Origin: Paenibacillus sp. DMB5
Lineage (GTDB): Bacteria > Bacillota > Bacilli > Paenibacillales > Paenibacillaceae
NCBI RefSeq assembly: GCF_001517085.1
Contig: NZ_LRAC01000015.1
Span: 1 to 44,881 of the forward strand
Reading direction: 5' to 3'
Length of the DNA stretch: 44,881 nt
Shown here: piece after piece, positions 17,841 to 25,972 of the stretch
How the letters are laid out: every line of letters begins with the position of its first letter
How positions within the stretch are numbered: the first letter of the stretch is position 1
The notes under the pieces: generated by a model
Told to the model about the DNA's origin: nothing
The model's input: only the letters and a program-made list of their open reading frames with translations
Database searches by the model: none
Made by a program: the position numbers and the translations under genes

Positions 17841-17902
17841 TTTTGCAGTTTTGCAGTTTTGCACTTTTGCAGGTTTGCAGTTTTGTTTTTGCAGTTTTGC
17901 AG
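17841..17902 (+). repeat. Degenerate tandem repeat of TTTTGCAG
   Basis: About eight near-copies of an 8-base unit TTTTGCAG, with variants TTTTGCAC, GTTTGCAG and one extended copy TTTTGTTTTTGCAG, run head to tail directly after hisA. It has no coding potential with a ribosome site. Confidence 0.85.
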
Positions 17903-17920
17903 GAGCGCCTATTGTTCAAG

Positions 17921-18062
17921 CGGCCCCGCAGGGGCTAGCGCTACCTGCTCCTTGTTGCCGGGTGCGCCTCGGTCTCTTCTAAGACAGCTATCCGGGTGTC
18001 CAGAGGGCCGGGGCCCTTGGGGTCCCCCCTTGGCTAAGGGGGATTTAGGGGGATCGAAAATG
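17921..18062 (+). repeat. Palindrome-rich, REP-like intergenic element
   Basis: A GC-rich block with several hairpins: GCCCC/GGGGC at 17923-17935, and CCCCCTT/AAGGGGG at 18025-18042 around a GGCT loop, continued by a second GGGGGAT copy to 18054. It resembles dispersed repeats of the CCCCTAAATCCCCC type seen between genes in many bacteria. No gene is seen in it. No other copy is visible in this window, so calling it a family is inference. Confidence 0.5.
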
Positions 18063-18157
18063 CCTTAAGGTTTGGCTTTTGCTCAATAAGCCCTGGGATT
18101 GTAGTATTTTTTCATAAAATTTTACACGGTAAGGTTTTACTTTTGGAGGGATGCCGC

Positions 18158-18916
18158 ATGTTAGCCAAACGTATCATTCCCTGCCTGGACGTAAAGGACG
18201 GGCGGGTAGTCAAGGGTGTGAATTTTGTTAATCTTCGCGATGCCGGGGATCCGGTGGAGCTGGCGGCGATTTATGACCGCGAAGGTGCTGACGAGCTGGT
18301 GTTCCTGGACATTTCCGCCTCGGTGGAAGGGCGGGCGACCATGGTGGAGGTTGTCCGCCAGACCGCCGGGGAGATCGCGATTCCTTTTACAGTCGGCGGC
18401 GGCATCTCGACTCCGGACGATATGAAGCGGATTCTGCGCGCCGGGGCAGATAAGATCGGCATCAACACGGCCGCAGTCAACAATCCACGGCTTATTCTTG
18501 AAGGGGCGCGCCGCTTTGGCTCCCAGTGTATTGTAGTGGCAATGGATGCCAAATATAATGAGGCTTGGGGCGAATGGGAAGTGTATACGCACGGCGGGCG
18601 CAAGCCGACCGGAATCCGGGCACTGGCCTGGGCGAAAGAGGCTGAACAGATGGGCGCCGGCGAGATTTTGCTAACCAGCATGGATGCTGACGGAACCAAG
18701 GACGGATTCGATCTGAAGCTGACAGCAGCGGTGAGCAGCCTGGTAGGCATTCCTGTCATCGCTTCCGGCGGCGCCGGGAAGATCGGCGACTTCTACGATG
18801 TATTTACTGAAGGTAAGGCCGATGCCGGGCTTGCCGCGACTATTTTTCACTATAAAGAAATTGCAATACATGATCTGAAGGCAGATTTGAAGTCTAAAGG
18901 GGTAGAAATCCGATGA
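18158..18916 (+). CDS. hisF: Imidazole glycerol phosphate synthase, cyclase subunit HisF
   Basis: 252 residues, a TIM barrel. Catalytic D11 (PCLDVKDG) and D130 (VVAMDAKYN) are in place, as are VGGGIS and ASGGAGK. ATG 18158 is chosen because GGAGGG precedes it by 7 bases; a TTG 15 bases upstream overlaps this site. It works with HisH. Its last four bases overlap hisIE (ATGA). Confidence 0.96.
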   Translation: MLAKRIIPCLDVKDGRVVKGVNFVNLRDAGDPVELAAIYDREGADELVFLDISASVEGRATMVEVVRQTAGEIAIPFTVGGGISTPDDMKRILRAGADKIGINTAAVNNPRLILEGARRFGSQCIVVAMDAKYNEAWGEWEVYTHGGRKPTGIRALAWAKEAEQMGAGEILLTSMDADGTKDGFDLKLTAAVSSLVGIPVIASGGAGKIGDFYDVFTEGKADAGLAATIFHYKEIAIHDLKADLKSKGVEIR

Positions 18917-19596
18917 GCCAAGAACAAGAAGCCATTATTGAAAATATCCGCTGGAATGAATCCGGGCTGCTGCCTGCCGTTGTGCAGGATGCACGCACGC
19001 TCGAGGTGCTGATGTTCGCCTACATGAATCCGGAGTCGCTGCGGCTCTCGCTTGAGAGCGGCCAGACCTGGTTCTGGAGCCGTTCCCGCAGTGAACTGTG
19101 GCATAAAGGCGGAACCTCGGGCAACACACAGGCCATTACTTCGATTCACTATGACTGTGACAGTGATACACTGCTGGTGAAGGTGGTTCCAGAGGGACCT
19201 GCCTGCCATACAGGTGAAAATACATGCTTTTACCGCGAAATCCCGCTTACTGGTCAGGCAGCAGCGGGGCCTCTGCGTACCGCAAGTGCAGATGAAGGGC
19301 GTTTTGCCGTACTGGGCGAGCTGGAGCGGGTGATTGCCGAGCGGGAAACCGAGCGTCCGGAGGGTGCTTATACTACCTATCTGTTCGATAAGGGCGTAGA
19401 CAAGATTCTGAAGAAGGTGGGCGAGGAAGCCTCCGAAACGATTATCGCCGCCAAAAATAAAGACAATGCCGAGCTCCGCCTCGAAGTGAGCGATCTGATC
19501 TATCACCTGCTGGTGCTGCTGCAGGAGCGCAAGCTGCCGCTGGATGAGATTCTGGACGAGCTGAGCGCCCGACACGAACGTCCGCGCCGCGACTAG
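18913..19596 (+). CDS. hisIE: Bifunctional phosphoribosyl-AMP cyclohydrolase / phosphoribosyl-ATP pyrophosphatase
   Basis: 227 residues, two fused enzymes of steps 2 and 3 of histidine synthesis. The N-terminal HisI part carries the metal ligands DCDSD (81-85), C98 and C105 and the block [12 protein letters not shown]. The C-terminal HisE part (about 130-227) carries the EExxE-type helix [16 protein letters not shown]. The start overlaps the hisF stop by 4 bases, indicating translational coupling. Confidence 0.96.
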   Translation: MSQEQEAIIENIRWNESGLLPAVVQDARTLEVLMFAYMNPESLRLSLESGQTWFWSRSRSELWHKGGTSGNTQAITSIHYDCDSDTLLVKVVPEGPACHTGENTCFYREIPLTGQAAAGPLRTASADEGRFAVLGELERVIAERETERPEGAYTTYLFDKGVDKILKKVGEEASETIIAAKNKDNAELRLEVSDLIYHLLVLLQERKLPLDEILDELSARHERPRRD

Positions 19597-19610
19597 GAGG
19601 GGGTAGAGGG

Positions 19611-20444
19611 ATGCATATCGACTATCATACCCATCATGAGCGCTGCGGTCATGCAGTAGGGAAGCTGGAGGAGTATGTGCAGCGCGGAATTGAGCTGGGC
19701 CTGCAGCAGCTGGGCCTGTCCGATCATCTGCCGCTGATTCATGTGGATCCGGATAGCTACTACCCTGAAATGGCCATGCCGCTGGCCGAGCTTCCGCGGT
19801 ACGTCGAGGAATGCCTGACACTGAAGGAGCGCTACCGCGGAATCATTGATCTGCGTGTGGGGCTGGAGGCGGATTATATTGAAGGCTATGAGGAGCAGAT
19901 CCGCGAGCTTTTGTCGCCCTATCCATGGGATTATCTGATCGGCTCTGTGCATTTTCTCGGAGAGTGGGATATTACGGATCACCGGCAGACCGGCGGCTGG
20001 GAAGGCAAAGATGTAATGGAGGTATACCGCCGTTATTATGATGCTGTAAGGAAGTCGGCGTTATCGGGATTATATGATATTATAGGACATATAGATGTGA
20101 TCAAACGGTTCGGCTACGGCCCGCAGACTCCGGAGGAGAAGGCTGAATCCAGGGAACTGGAGCTTAGCGCGCTGAAGGCGATCGCCTCAAGCGGGATTGC
20201 CATGGAGCTGAATGCTTCCGGCCTGACCAAGCCCTGTGCCGAAATGTTCCCGGCGGAGCATGTATTGCAGCAGGCGCATACGCTGGGCATTCCGCTTACA
20301 CTCGGCTCTGACGCCCACGACCCGGCCAAGCTGGGCGACGGGCTGCAGGAAGCCCGCAGTCTGCTATGGAATACCGGCTTCCGCGAACTGGCGGTGTTTG
20401 AAGGCCGTCGCCGTTCATTGGTACCGTTTGAGCTTAAATTATGA
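19611..20444 (+). CDS. hisJ: Histidinol-phosphatase HisJ (PHP family)
   Basis: 277 residues. The PHP metal motif HIDYHTHHERCGHA is at the N-terminus, with SDHLP, GLEADYI, GSVHFL, GHIDVIKRFG and the C-terminal GSDAHDP. It removes phosphate from histidinol-phosphate, the step before HisD. GGAGGGGGTAGAGGG precedes the ATG. The aminotransferase HisC is the only pathway enzyme not encoded here. Confidence 0.93.
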   Translation: MHIDYHTHHERCGHAVGKLEEYVQRGIELGLQQLGLSDHLPLIHVDPDSYYPEMAMPLAELPRYVEECLTLKERYRGIIDLRVGLEADYIEGYEEQIRELLSPYPWDYLIGSVHFLGEWDITDHRQTGGWEGKDVMEVYRRYYDAVRKSALSGLYDIIGHIDVIKRFGYGPQTPEEKAESRELELSALKAIASSGIAMELNASGLTKPCAEMFPAEHVLQQAHTLGIPLTLGSDAHDPAKLGDGLQEARSLLWNTGFRELAVFEGRRRSLVPFELKL

Positions 20445-20471
20445 TCTAAATTATGATCCCAGGAGGGTATT

Positions 20472-21422
20472 ATGCAGCATCATCAATTGCGTATTTTTTC
20501 CGGTTCGTCAAATCCGAAGCTGGCCGCAGACATTGCGGAACGTCTCGGTGCACCCCTCAGCCCGATTAAGCTGACCCGTTTCAAGAGCGGTGAGATTTAT
20601 GTGCATTATGAGGAGAGCATCCGGAACTGCGACGTATTTTTGGTGCAATCCCTCGCTCATCCTATTAATGAGCTGTTCGTAGAGCTGCTTGTGATGATTG
20701 ATGCCGCCAAACGTGCCTCGGCAAGGACAGTGAACATTATCGTTCCTTACTACGGCTATGCCCGGCAGGAGCGCAAATCTGCACCCCGCGAGCCGATCTC
20801 GGCCAAAATGGTTGCCGATGTGCTGACCACTGCAGGGGCAACCCGGGTCATTACCATTGATCTGCACGCGGCCGCCATTCAGGGCTTCTTCAACATTCCG
20901 GTGGATCATCTGACTGCGCTTGATCTGATCAGCGGTTACCTGAAGGTTAAGAATATCTCCAACCCTGTGGTGGTTTCGCCGGATGCAGGACGTGCCTCCA
21001 TGGCCGAGAAGCTGGCCAGCCGGCTGGATTCACCTTTTGCGATTATGATCAAGAAACGTCCGGCACATAACGAATCCGTTATCACGCATGTGATAGGAGA
21101 TGTTGAGGGAAGAACGCCAATCATTATCGAGGACCTGATCGATACCGGCACGACAATTGTGAATGTGGTTGAGGGCCTTAAGGAGCGGGGAGCCGGCAAC
21201 AGTATTGTCTGTGCAACACACGGGCTGTTCTCCGGTGATGCGCTGACACGTATGGATCATGACAATATTGATGAAATTGTTGTCACTGACTCAATTGCGC
21301 TGCCTGACGACCACTCTACCCGTTATAAGGTGCTGTCCGTTGCACCGATGCTGGCAGAAGCCACACGCATTATTATTGAAGGCGGATCCATCGATAAATT
21401 GTTCAGAGACGCGGGAATTTGA
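20472..21422 (+). CDS. prs: Ribose-phosphate pyrophosphokinase, divergent paralogue
   Basis: 316 residues, a class I PRPP synthase. PYYGYARQERK, DLHA (130-133), the catalytic KKR (194-196) and the PRPP loop EDLIDTGTT (220-228) are visible. It differs from the housekeeping consensus at several places: the loop begins with E rather than D, and the SPDxGG segment reads SPDAGR. It therefore looks like a second Prs specialised for the his operon, feeding PRPP to HisG. CAGGAGG lies before the ATG and the gene follows hisJ by 27 bases. A perfect hairpin overlaps its stop codon. Confidence 0.88.
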   Translation: MQHHQLRIFSGSSNPKLAADIAERLGAPLSPIKLTRFKSGEIYVHYEESIRNCDVFLVQSLAHPINELFVELLVMIDAAKRASARTVNIIVPYYGYARQERKSAPREPISAKMVADVLTTAGATRVITIDLHAAAIQGFFNIPVDHLTALDLISGYLKVKNISNPVVVSPDAGRASMAEKLASRLDSPFAIMIKKRPAHNESVITHVIGDVEGRTPIIIEDLIDTGTTIVNVVEGLKERGAGNSIVCATHGLFSGDALTRMDHDNIDEIVVTDSIALPDDHSTRYKVLSVAPMLAEATRIIIEGGSIDKLFRDAGI

Positions 21423-21435
21423 TTCCCGCGTCTTT
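21407..21435 (+). terminator. Hairpin across the prs stop codon, probable operon end
   Basis: A perfect 12-bp stem AGACGCGGGAAT/ATTCCCGCGTCT with a 3-base loop, followed by only three T. The last codons and stop of prs lie within the 5' arm and loop. The weak T-run means it may protect or process the RNA rather than terminate fully. Confidence 0.65.
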
Positions 21436-21498
21436 GCTGTGCAGCTGCGGTGCAGGAGCCGCTTCATCTATTTTCCTGAGGTGCGACCTTCCCTTAGC

Positions 21499-21529
21499 TT
21501 GAGAATCCCCCGCTCACTTGTGTTATACT
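21499..21529 (+). promoter_or_regulatory. Candidate promoter of the TPR-trxB unit
   Basis: TATACT (21524-21529) is preceded by TGT, making an extended -10. A TTGAGA lies 19 bases upstream, slightly too far for an ideal -35, which an extended -10 tolerates. Confidence 0.55.
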
Positions 21530-21534
21530 GTGTG

Positions 21535-21619
21535 AAGCAGCTAAGCCCAGAGATGGAAACGATAGACTGCTTTAGGATAGGAGCCCGGAGTGCCCTTACG
21601 GCACAACCCTCCTATTTTT
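21535..21619 (+). ncRNA. Structured leader with terminator-like hairpin (unidentified)
   Basis: Starting within 6 bases of the candidate -10, AAGCAG (21535-21540) pairs with CTGCTT (21567-21572). A second hairpin pairs ATAGGAG (21577-21583) with CTCCTAT (21609-21615) and inside it GTGCC with GGCAC, and is followed by five T. This is the architecture of a short sRNA or an attenuator ending about 45 bases before the TPR gene. I do not recognise it as a known riboswitch. Confidence 0.5.
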
Positions 21620-21662
21620 GCGTGAGGATAAGGAAGCTTACAAAGGGAGGTGCCTTGCTTCC

Positions 21663-23072
21663 ATGATTGAGAGAACTTCAGATGAGACGGAGTTAAGCAA
21701 TGTCATTCCGGTGACTCTGGATGCCAATTTTTTCTTTGAAAGAGCCGTTCGGTCGCTGGACCGCTTTCAATATGATAAGGCATTAAAGAATTTTCGCAAA
21801 GCTGTTGAATATGAGCCGGAGAATCCGGTAAATCACTGTAACATGGCAGGCATCTTATCGGAGATGGGTAATTATAAAGCATCCAATGATATTCTGACCC
21901 ATGTACTGGAAAAGATCGACCCGGCGATGACCGAATGCCACTTCTACATGGCTAACAATTATGCCAATATGGAGAGCTTCGAGGAGGCAGAGCGCTCGCT
22001 CATGACGTATCTGGAGCAGGATGCCGCCGGTGAATATCTGGCGGAGTCCGAGGAGCTGATGGAGCTGCTGCAGTATGAGCTGGACCGTCCGGCTCCGCTG
22101 ATCAAAATCCGCAGCCGTGAAGGGGTTGTGGAGCACGACCGTGCCCGTGCACTGCTGGAGGAAGGGAAGTTTCCCCAGGCGGTAGATCTGCTGGAGGAGA
22201 TCGTCAAGGCAACTCCCGATTTTCTGGCAGCCCATAATAATCTGGCACTTGCCTATTTCTATATGGGCCGTTTTGCAAGAGCGAAGGAATGCCTGGGCGC
22301 TGTGCTGGAGCAGGACGCAGGCAATCTGCATGCCCTGTGCAATATGGCTATCTTTCTGCAGTATGCCGGGGACCGTGACCAGCTGGATACGCTTCTTGTA
22401 AGGCTTGAGGCCACCGTGCCCTTCCATAAGGAGCATGTGTTCAAAATGGCCACTACGATGGGCATTCTGGGCCGGCACAAGACGGCCTATAGTCATTTCC
22501 GCCGCCTGCTGAGGGATGAAGAGGTTGGCGCAGACGCCAGCCTGTTCCATTATTGCGCTGCTGCTGCGAGCAACAGCGGATTGCACAGCGACGCCTTGCG
22601 CTGCTGGCGGCAGGCCGCCAAGCTTGACCCGGCATCGCCTGTACCGGCTTTCTTCCTCGCCCAGCTGCAGCAGGCGCTGGCAGAGGGCCGGCCAATGTCG
22701 CCGGTCAGCTATAATTATCAGCTGCCTTTTCAGGAGCAGCTGAAGCAGTGGAAGAACAATGCCAGCAGCTTCACAGCTGAAGTACGCAGCAATCCGCTGC
22801 TGCGGGCCTCCTTCTTCTGGGCGCTGCGCTACGGCGATTCCGGGACCAGAATGCAGGTTACCGAGGCGCTCCGCTGGATTGAGGACGAAGAGATGTCCGA
22901 GGTGCTGGGCGAATTGCTGCAGCAGGAACCGCTCCAGGAGGAGAAGCTGCAGGAAGCGGCGCTGATCAGCCTGCAGCGGCTGATCGGAAGCAGCCTGAAG
23001 GAAAATCCTATTTCGGCAGAAGAGCAGGAACTGGCGCAGGGGGATTTGCCTTCTTCAACGGAGAAGGTATAA
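21663..23072 (+). CDS. Tetratricopeptide-repeat protein
   Basis: 469 residues with several TPR units: one near residues 20-55 (FERAVRSLDRFQYDKALKNF), a second around 60-90, and further ones at about 155-225 (ARALLEEGKFPQAVDLLEEI; LALAYFYMGRFARAKECLGA). The C-terminal half is helical and Glu/Gln-rich without known catalytic motifs. No signal peptide or membrane segment, so it is probably a cytoplasmic scaffold. It sits before trxB, similar to the YvcD TPR protein near trxB in B. subtilis (from memory). ATG 21663 is 11-12 bases after AGGGAGGT; an upstream TTG lies in the leader hairpin and is unlikely. Confidence 0.82.
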   Translation: MIERTSDETELSNVIPVTLDANFFFERAVRSLDRFQYDKALKNFRKAVEYEPENPVNHCNMAGILSEMGNYKASNDILTHVLEKIDPAMTECHFYMANNYANMESFEEAERSLMTYLEQDAAGEYLAESEELMELLQYELDRPAPLIKIRSREGVVEHDRARALLEEGKFPQAVDLLEEIVKATPDFLAAHNNLALAYFYMGRFARAKECLGAVLEQDAGNLHALCNMAIFLQYAGDRDQLDTLLVRLEATVPFHKEHVFKMATTMGILGRHKTAYSHFRRLLRDEEVGADASLFHYCAAAASNSGLHSDALRCWRQAAKLDPASPVPAFFLAQLQQALAEGRPMSPVSYNYQLPFQEQLKQWKNNASSFTAEVRSNPLLRASFFWALRYGDSGTRMQVTEALRWIEDEEMSEVLGELLQQEPLQEEKLQEAALISLQRLIGSSLKENPISAEEQELAQGDLPSSTEKV

Positions 23073-23141
23073 CCCCGGCAAGGTAATATAAGCAAGCAGG
23101 TATAAATGAAGCGGGATTCTGCATCCTTATATTGTTTACCC

Positions 23142-23190
23142 GAAACAGTGAGAGGGCTTCTTCTGAAGCTCCGCCGCTGTTTCTTCTTAT
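23142..23190 (+). terminator. Probable terminator after the TPR gene
   Basis: GAAACAGTG (23142-23150) pairs with CGCTGTTTC (23175-23183), with a second inner stem GGGCTTC/GAAGCTC and a T-rich tail TTTCTTCTTAT. It lies between the TPR gene and trxB and would limit read-through into trxB. Confidence 0.6.
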
Positions 23191-23223
23191 AAATCATTAC
23201 CTACTCGTAAGGAGGCCATAGTG

Positions 23224-24178
23224 ATGTACAAAACGATTGTAATCGGAACAGGCCCGGCAGGGCTGACTGCCGCTATTTATTTAGCCCGCGCCAATCTCAG
23301 CCCGCTCGTAATTGAAGGCTTGCAGCCGGGCGGACAACTGACAACGACGACAGAAGTGGAGAACTTTCCTGGCTTTCCTGAGGGAATTCTCGGCCCTGAT
23401 CTGATGGAGAATATGCGCAAGCAGGCTGAGCGCTTCGGTGCACAGTTCAAGAACGGCTGGGTGGAATCGGTCGATTTCTCACAACGTCCGTTCAAAGTGA
23501 AGGTGGATGGGCTGGGTGTGCTTGAGGCGGAATCGGTCATCATTTCAACCGGCGCTTCCGCACGGTATCTGGGAATTCCGGGCGAGCAGGAGAATGTAGG
23601 GCGCGGGGTAAGCACATGCGCCACCTGTGACGGATTTTTTTCCGCGGGAAAAGATTATCGTTGTCGGGGGCGGAGACTCCGCCATGGAGGAAGCCAGCTT
23701 CCTGACCCGCTTTGCCTCTAACGTAACGCTGGTTCACCGCCGTGAGGAGCTGCGCGCTTCCAAGATCATGCAGGACCGGGCTCGTGAGAACAGCAAGGTG
23801 ACCTGGGCGCTGAACCGCACCCCGCTGGCCGTAACAGTCGGAGATACAGGCGCAGTCAAAGGATTAACCGTGCGCAATAATGAGACAGGCCAGGAAGAGC
23901 TGATTGAGGCAGACGGTGTTTTCGTGGCAATCGGCCATACTCCTAACACCGGCTTCCTGGGAGGCCAGATTACTACAGATGCTAACGGGTATATTGTAGT
24001 GAACCCTGGTACGACGGAGACGAACATTCCGGGCGTATTTGCCTGCGGCGACGTTCAGGACACCCGTTACCGGCAGGCGATTTCTGCAGCCGGAACTGGC
24101 TGTATGGCCGCTATGGATGCCGAGAAGTATCTGGAAGGCACAATGGTGCATGACTGGAGCGAAAGCCTCGACAAGTAA
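23224..24178 (+). pseudogene. trxB: Thioredoxin reductase, frameshifted near codon 140
   Basis: TrxB uses NADPH to reduce thioredoxin. The FAD motif [11 protein letters not shown], the redox pair CATC, the NADPH motif [13 protein letters not shown] and the C-terminal GDVQDTRYRQ are all present, but the first half reads in one frame to about 23640 and the second half in another from there. The break lies in TTTTTTTCCGCGGGAAAAG. Adding one T to the run of seven and one A to the run of four gives [17 protein letters not shown], exactly the family spacing and a normal 318-residue protein. Since trxB is normally essential in Firmicutes, base-calling loss is the likeliest reason. ATG 23224 is 8 bases after GGAGG; GTG 23221 is an alternative. 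Confidence 0.9.
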
Positions 24179-24201
24179 AGTTTGAAGTATTCTACAGAAT
24201 C

Positions 24202-24240
24202 AAGCCGGTAATTCCGCTTATGCGGGATGCCGGTTTTTTT
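24202..24240 (+). terminator. Intrinsic terminator after trxB
   Basis: AGCCGG/CCGG with an inner TTCCGC/GCGGGA stem and seven T, 25 bases after the trxB stop. Confidence 0.88.
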
Positions 24241-24343
24241 GTGCAGGGAACGGCTGATTACCCCGGGCGCTAACCCGCGCAGCAGCAAGACGCAGGCGGC
24301 AACCGATTTATTTAAAAAATAAAGTACATATCAGCTTCAACTT

Positions 24344-24359
24344 AGTGATTGCAATCACA
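24344..24359 (+). promoter_or_regulatory. Crp/Fnr-type binding site
   Basis: AGTGATTGCAATCACA contains a perfect 14-base palindrome (24345-24358) of the form GTGA-N6-TCAC, the core bound by Crp and by the Bacillus Fnr group. It is centred about 37-41 bases before the likely start point, given TATGCT at 24376-24381, the place of a class II activator. The regulator is inferred. Confidence 0.65.
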
Positions 24360-24390
24360 ATGTGTGTATATGGGCTATGCTAAGCTGATG

Positions 24391-24407
24391 TTGAGAAGAG
24401 TTCTCAA
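24391..24407 (+). promoter_or_regulatory. Second palindrome TTGAGAA-GAG-TTCTCAA
   Basis: A perfect 7-bp inverted repeat with a 3-base spacer, just downstream of the presumed transcription start and 26 bases before the DUF1858 ATG. It may be a repressor operator or a leader hairpin. It resembles but does not match the Rex consensus TTGTGAA-N4-TTCACAA. Confidence 0.45.
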
Positions 24408-24432
24408 TAAGTGGATTAAAGGAATGGTGTCC

Positions 24433-24660
24433 ATGAACAAAGTGCTGAAGATGGATGAGTCCATATTCGAGCTGGTGAGCCGGCATCCCGAGGTAACCGG
24501 CATTATGGTGGAGCTGGGGTTTCAGGATATTGCCAAACCGGGGATGCTGCAGACCGCAGGCCGGTTCATGACCCTGTCGAAGGGAATCAAACTGAAAAAA
24601 ATGGATCCTGAAACAGTAAGGCAGACATTTGTCCGTCATGGTTTCGAGATTGTTGAATAG
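24433..24660 (+). CDS. DUF1858 domain protein
   Basis: 75 residues; the DUF1858 fold fills the protein (SIFELVSRHPEV, MVELGFQDIAKPGMLQT, GIKLKKMD). DUF1858 proteins commonly occur with DUF438 proteins and in anaerobic or nitrosative-stress regulons. ATG 24433 has AAAGGA 9 bases upstream; an ATG nine bases earlier lies too close to that site. Its gene is followed after 30 bases by the DUF438 gene, and both lie behind the Fnr-like site. Confidence 0.8.
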   Translation: MNKVLKMDESIFELVSRHPEVTGIMVELGFQDIAKPGMLQTAGRFMTLSKGIKLKKMDPETVRQTFVRHGFEIVE

Positions 24661-24690
24661 AAGCATTCCGCATATAAAGGAGAGAGTATA

Positions 24691-25956
24691 ATGAGTGAAT
24701 TAATTAACAACCGTGAAGTGGATGTACCCGAGCAGACCCGCCGCCAGGCGATGCTCAAGGAAATTATTAAAGAGCTGCATGCCGGTAAAAGTGTAGATGA
24801 GGTCAAAGCCCGTTTTGCTGAAGCGGTTGGCGATGTGACAGTAGCCGAAATTTCTGCAATGGAGCACTCGCTGATGACGGAGGAAGGTATTCCGGTAGAA
24901 GAAGTCCAGCGGCTGTGTTCGGTCCATACCGCAATTTTTAAAGGCTCGATAGAGCAGATTCACCGTTCCTCGAAGCCGGAGGAGCAGCCTGGTCATCCTG
25001 TTCACACCTTCAAGCTGGAGAACCGCGAAATTGAGCGGCTGGTTAACTTCCGTCTGGAGCTGCATGCCGGCAAGTTCCTGAAGAATGACAGCGACGAAAT
25101 TATTTTCAAGCTGCTGGAGGATCTGAGTCTGCTGCTTGATCTTGACAAGCACTACAGCCGCAAAGAGAATCTGCTGTTCCCTTATCTGGAGAAGTACGGC
25201 ATCTACGGGCCGACCAAAGTAATGTGGGGCGTGGATGACGGCATCCGGGCGATGATCAAAGCAGCCAAGGCAGAGCTAAGCTCATACAAAGGCAATAAGG
25301 AAGAGATCGGTGAACAGCTGACCCAGATTATTCAGGAAGTTAACGAAATGATCTTTAAGGAAGAAAATATTCTGCTGCCGATGGCGCTCGACAAGCTGAC
25401 TGAGGACGAGTGGGTCAAAATTGCCCGTGAAAGCGACGAGATCGGCTTCTGTCTGACGGCGCCGGAGCAGGAATGGATACCGGAACGCTCACCTGAACCG
25501 GAAGGCGCAGCTGTCTCTGCTGAGGAGCAGCAGGCAGGCGAAAGCCCGCAGGGCTTTATCCGGTTTGAAACCGGCCTGCTGTCACTGCACCAGCTGGAGA
25601 CCATCATGAACCATCTGCCGGTTGACCTGACCTTTATCGATGAGAATGATGTTGTCCGTTATTTCTCCCACGGTAAGGAGCGCATCTTTGCACGGACCAA
25701 GGCGGTCATCGGCCGTACCGTCCAGAACTGCCACCCGCCGCAAAGTGTGCATGTCGTGGAGAAGCTGCTGGAAGACTTCAAGGCAGGACGCAAGGATGCC
25801 GAGGATTTCTGGATTAACATAAAGGATAAGTTCATCTATATCCGTTACTTCGCAGTCCGGGATGAAGCCGGCCGTTACATGGGGACGCTGGAGTTCACCC
25901 AGAATATTGCCCCGATCCGCGCGCTGGAAGGTCAGAAACGGATTTTGTCGGAATAG
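24691..25956 (+). CDS. DUF438 protein with hemerythrin-like and PAS domains
   Basis: 421 residues. DUF438 occupies about 10-85, a hemerythrin-like HHE segment about 90-235 (HAGKFL, DKHYSRKENLLFPYLEKYG, EENILLP supply His and Glu metal ligands), and a PAS domain about 290-415 (LPVDLTFIDENDVVRYFSHG). A PAS of this kind can bind a cofactor, and the HHE part can bind a di-iron centre that senses or scavenges O2 or NO. There is no kinase, GGDEF or HTH output. AAGGAGAGAG precedes the ATG. It is cotranscribed with the DUF1858 gene. Confidence 0.85.
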   Translation: MSELINNREVDVPEQTRRQAMLKEIIKELHAGKSVDEVKARFAEAVGDVTVAEISAMEHSLMTEEGIPVEEVQRLCSVHTAIFKGSIEQIHRSSKPEEQPGHPVHTFKLENREIERLVNFRLELHAGKFLKNDSDEIIFKLLEDLSLLLDLDKHYSRKENLLFPYLEKYGIYGPTKVMWGVDDGIRAMIKAAKAELSSYKGNKEEIGEQLTQIIQEVNEMIFKEENILLPMALDKLTEDEWVKIARESDEIGFCLTAPEQEWIPERSPEPEGAAVSAEEQQAGESPQGFIRFETGLLSLHQLETIMNHLPVDLTFIDENDVVRYFSHGKERIFARTKAVIGRTVQNCHPPQSVHVVEKLLEDFKAGRKDAEDFWINIKDKFIYIRYFAVRDEAGRYMGTLEFTQNIAPIRALEGQKRILSE

Positions 25957-25972
25957 AGTTAATTCTTCATAA

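Noticed and set aside
17841..17902. CRISPR array
   Set aside because: The unit is only 8 bases, has no spacers and there are no cas genes nearby.
17859..18068. Open frame in the hisA-hisF gap
   Set aside because: It consists of translated repeat sequence (Phe/Cys-rich then Gly/Pro-rich) without a ribosome site.
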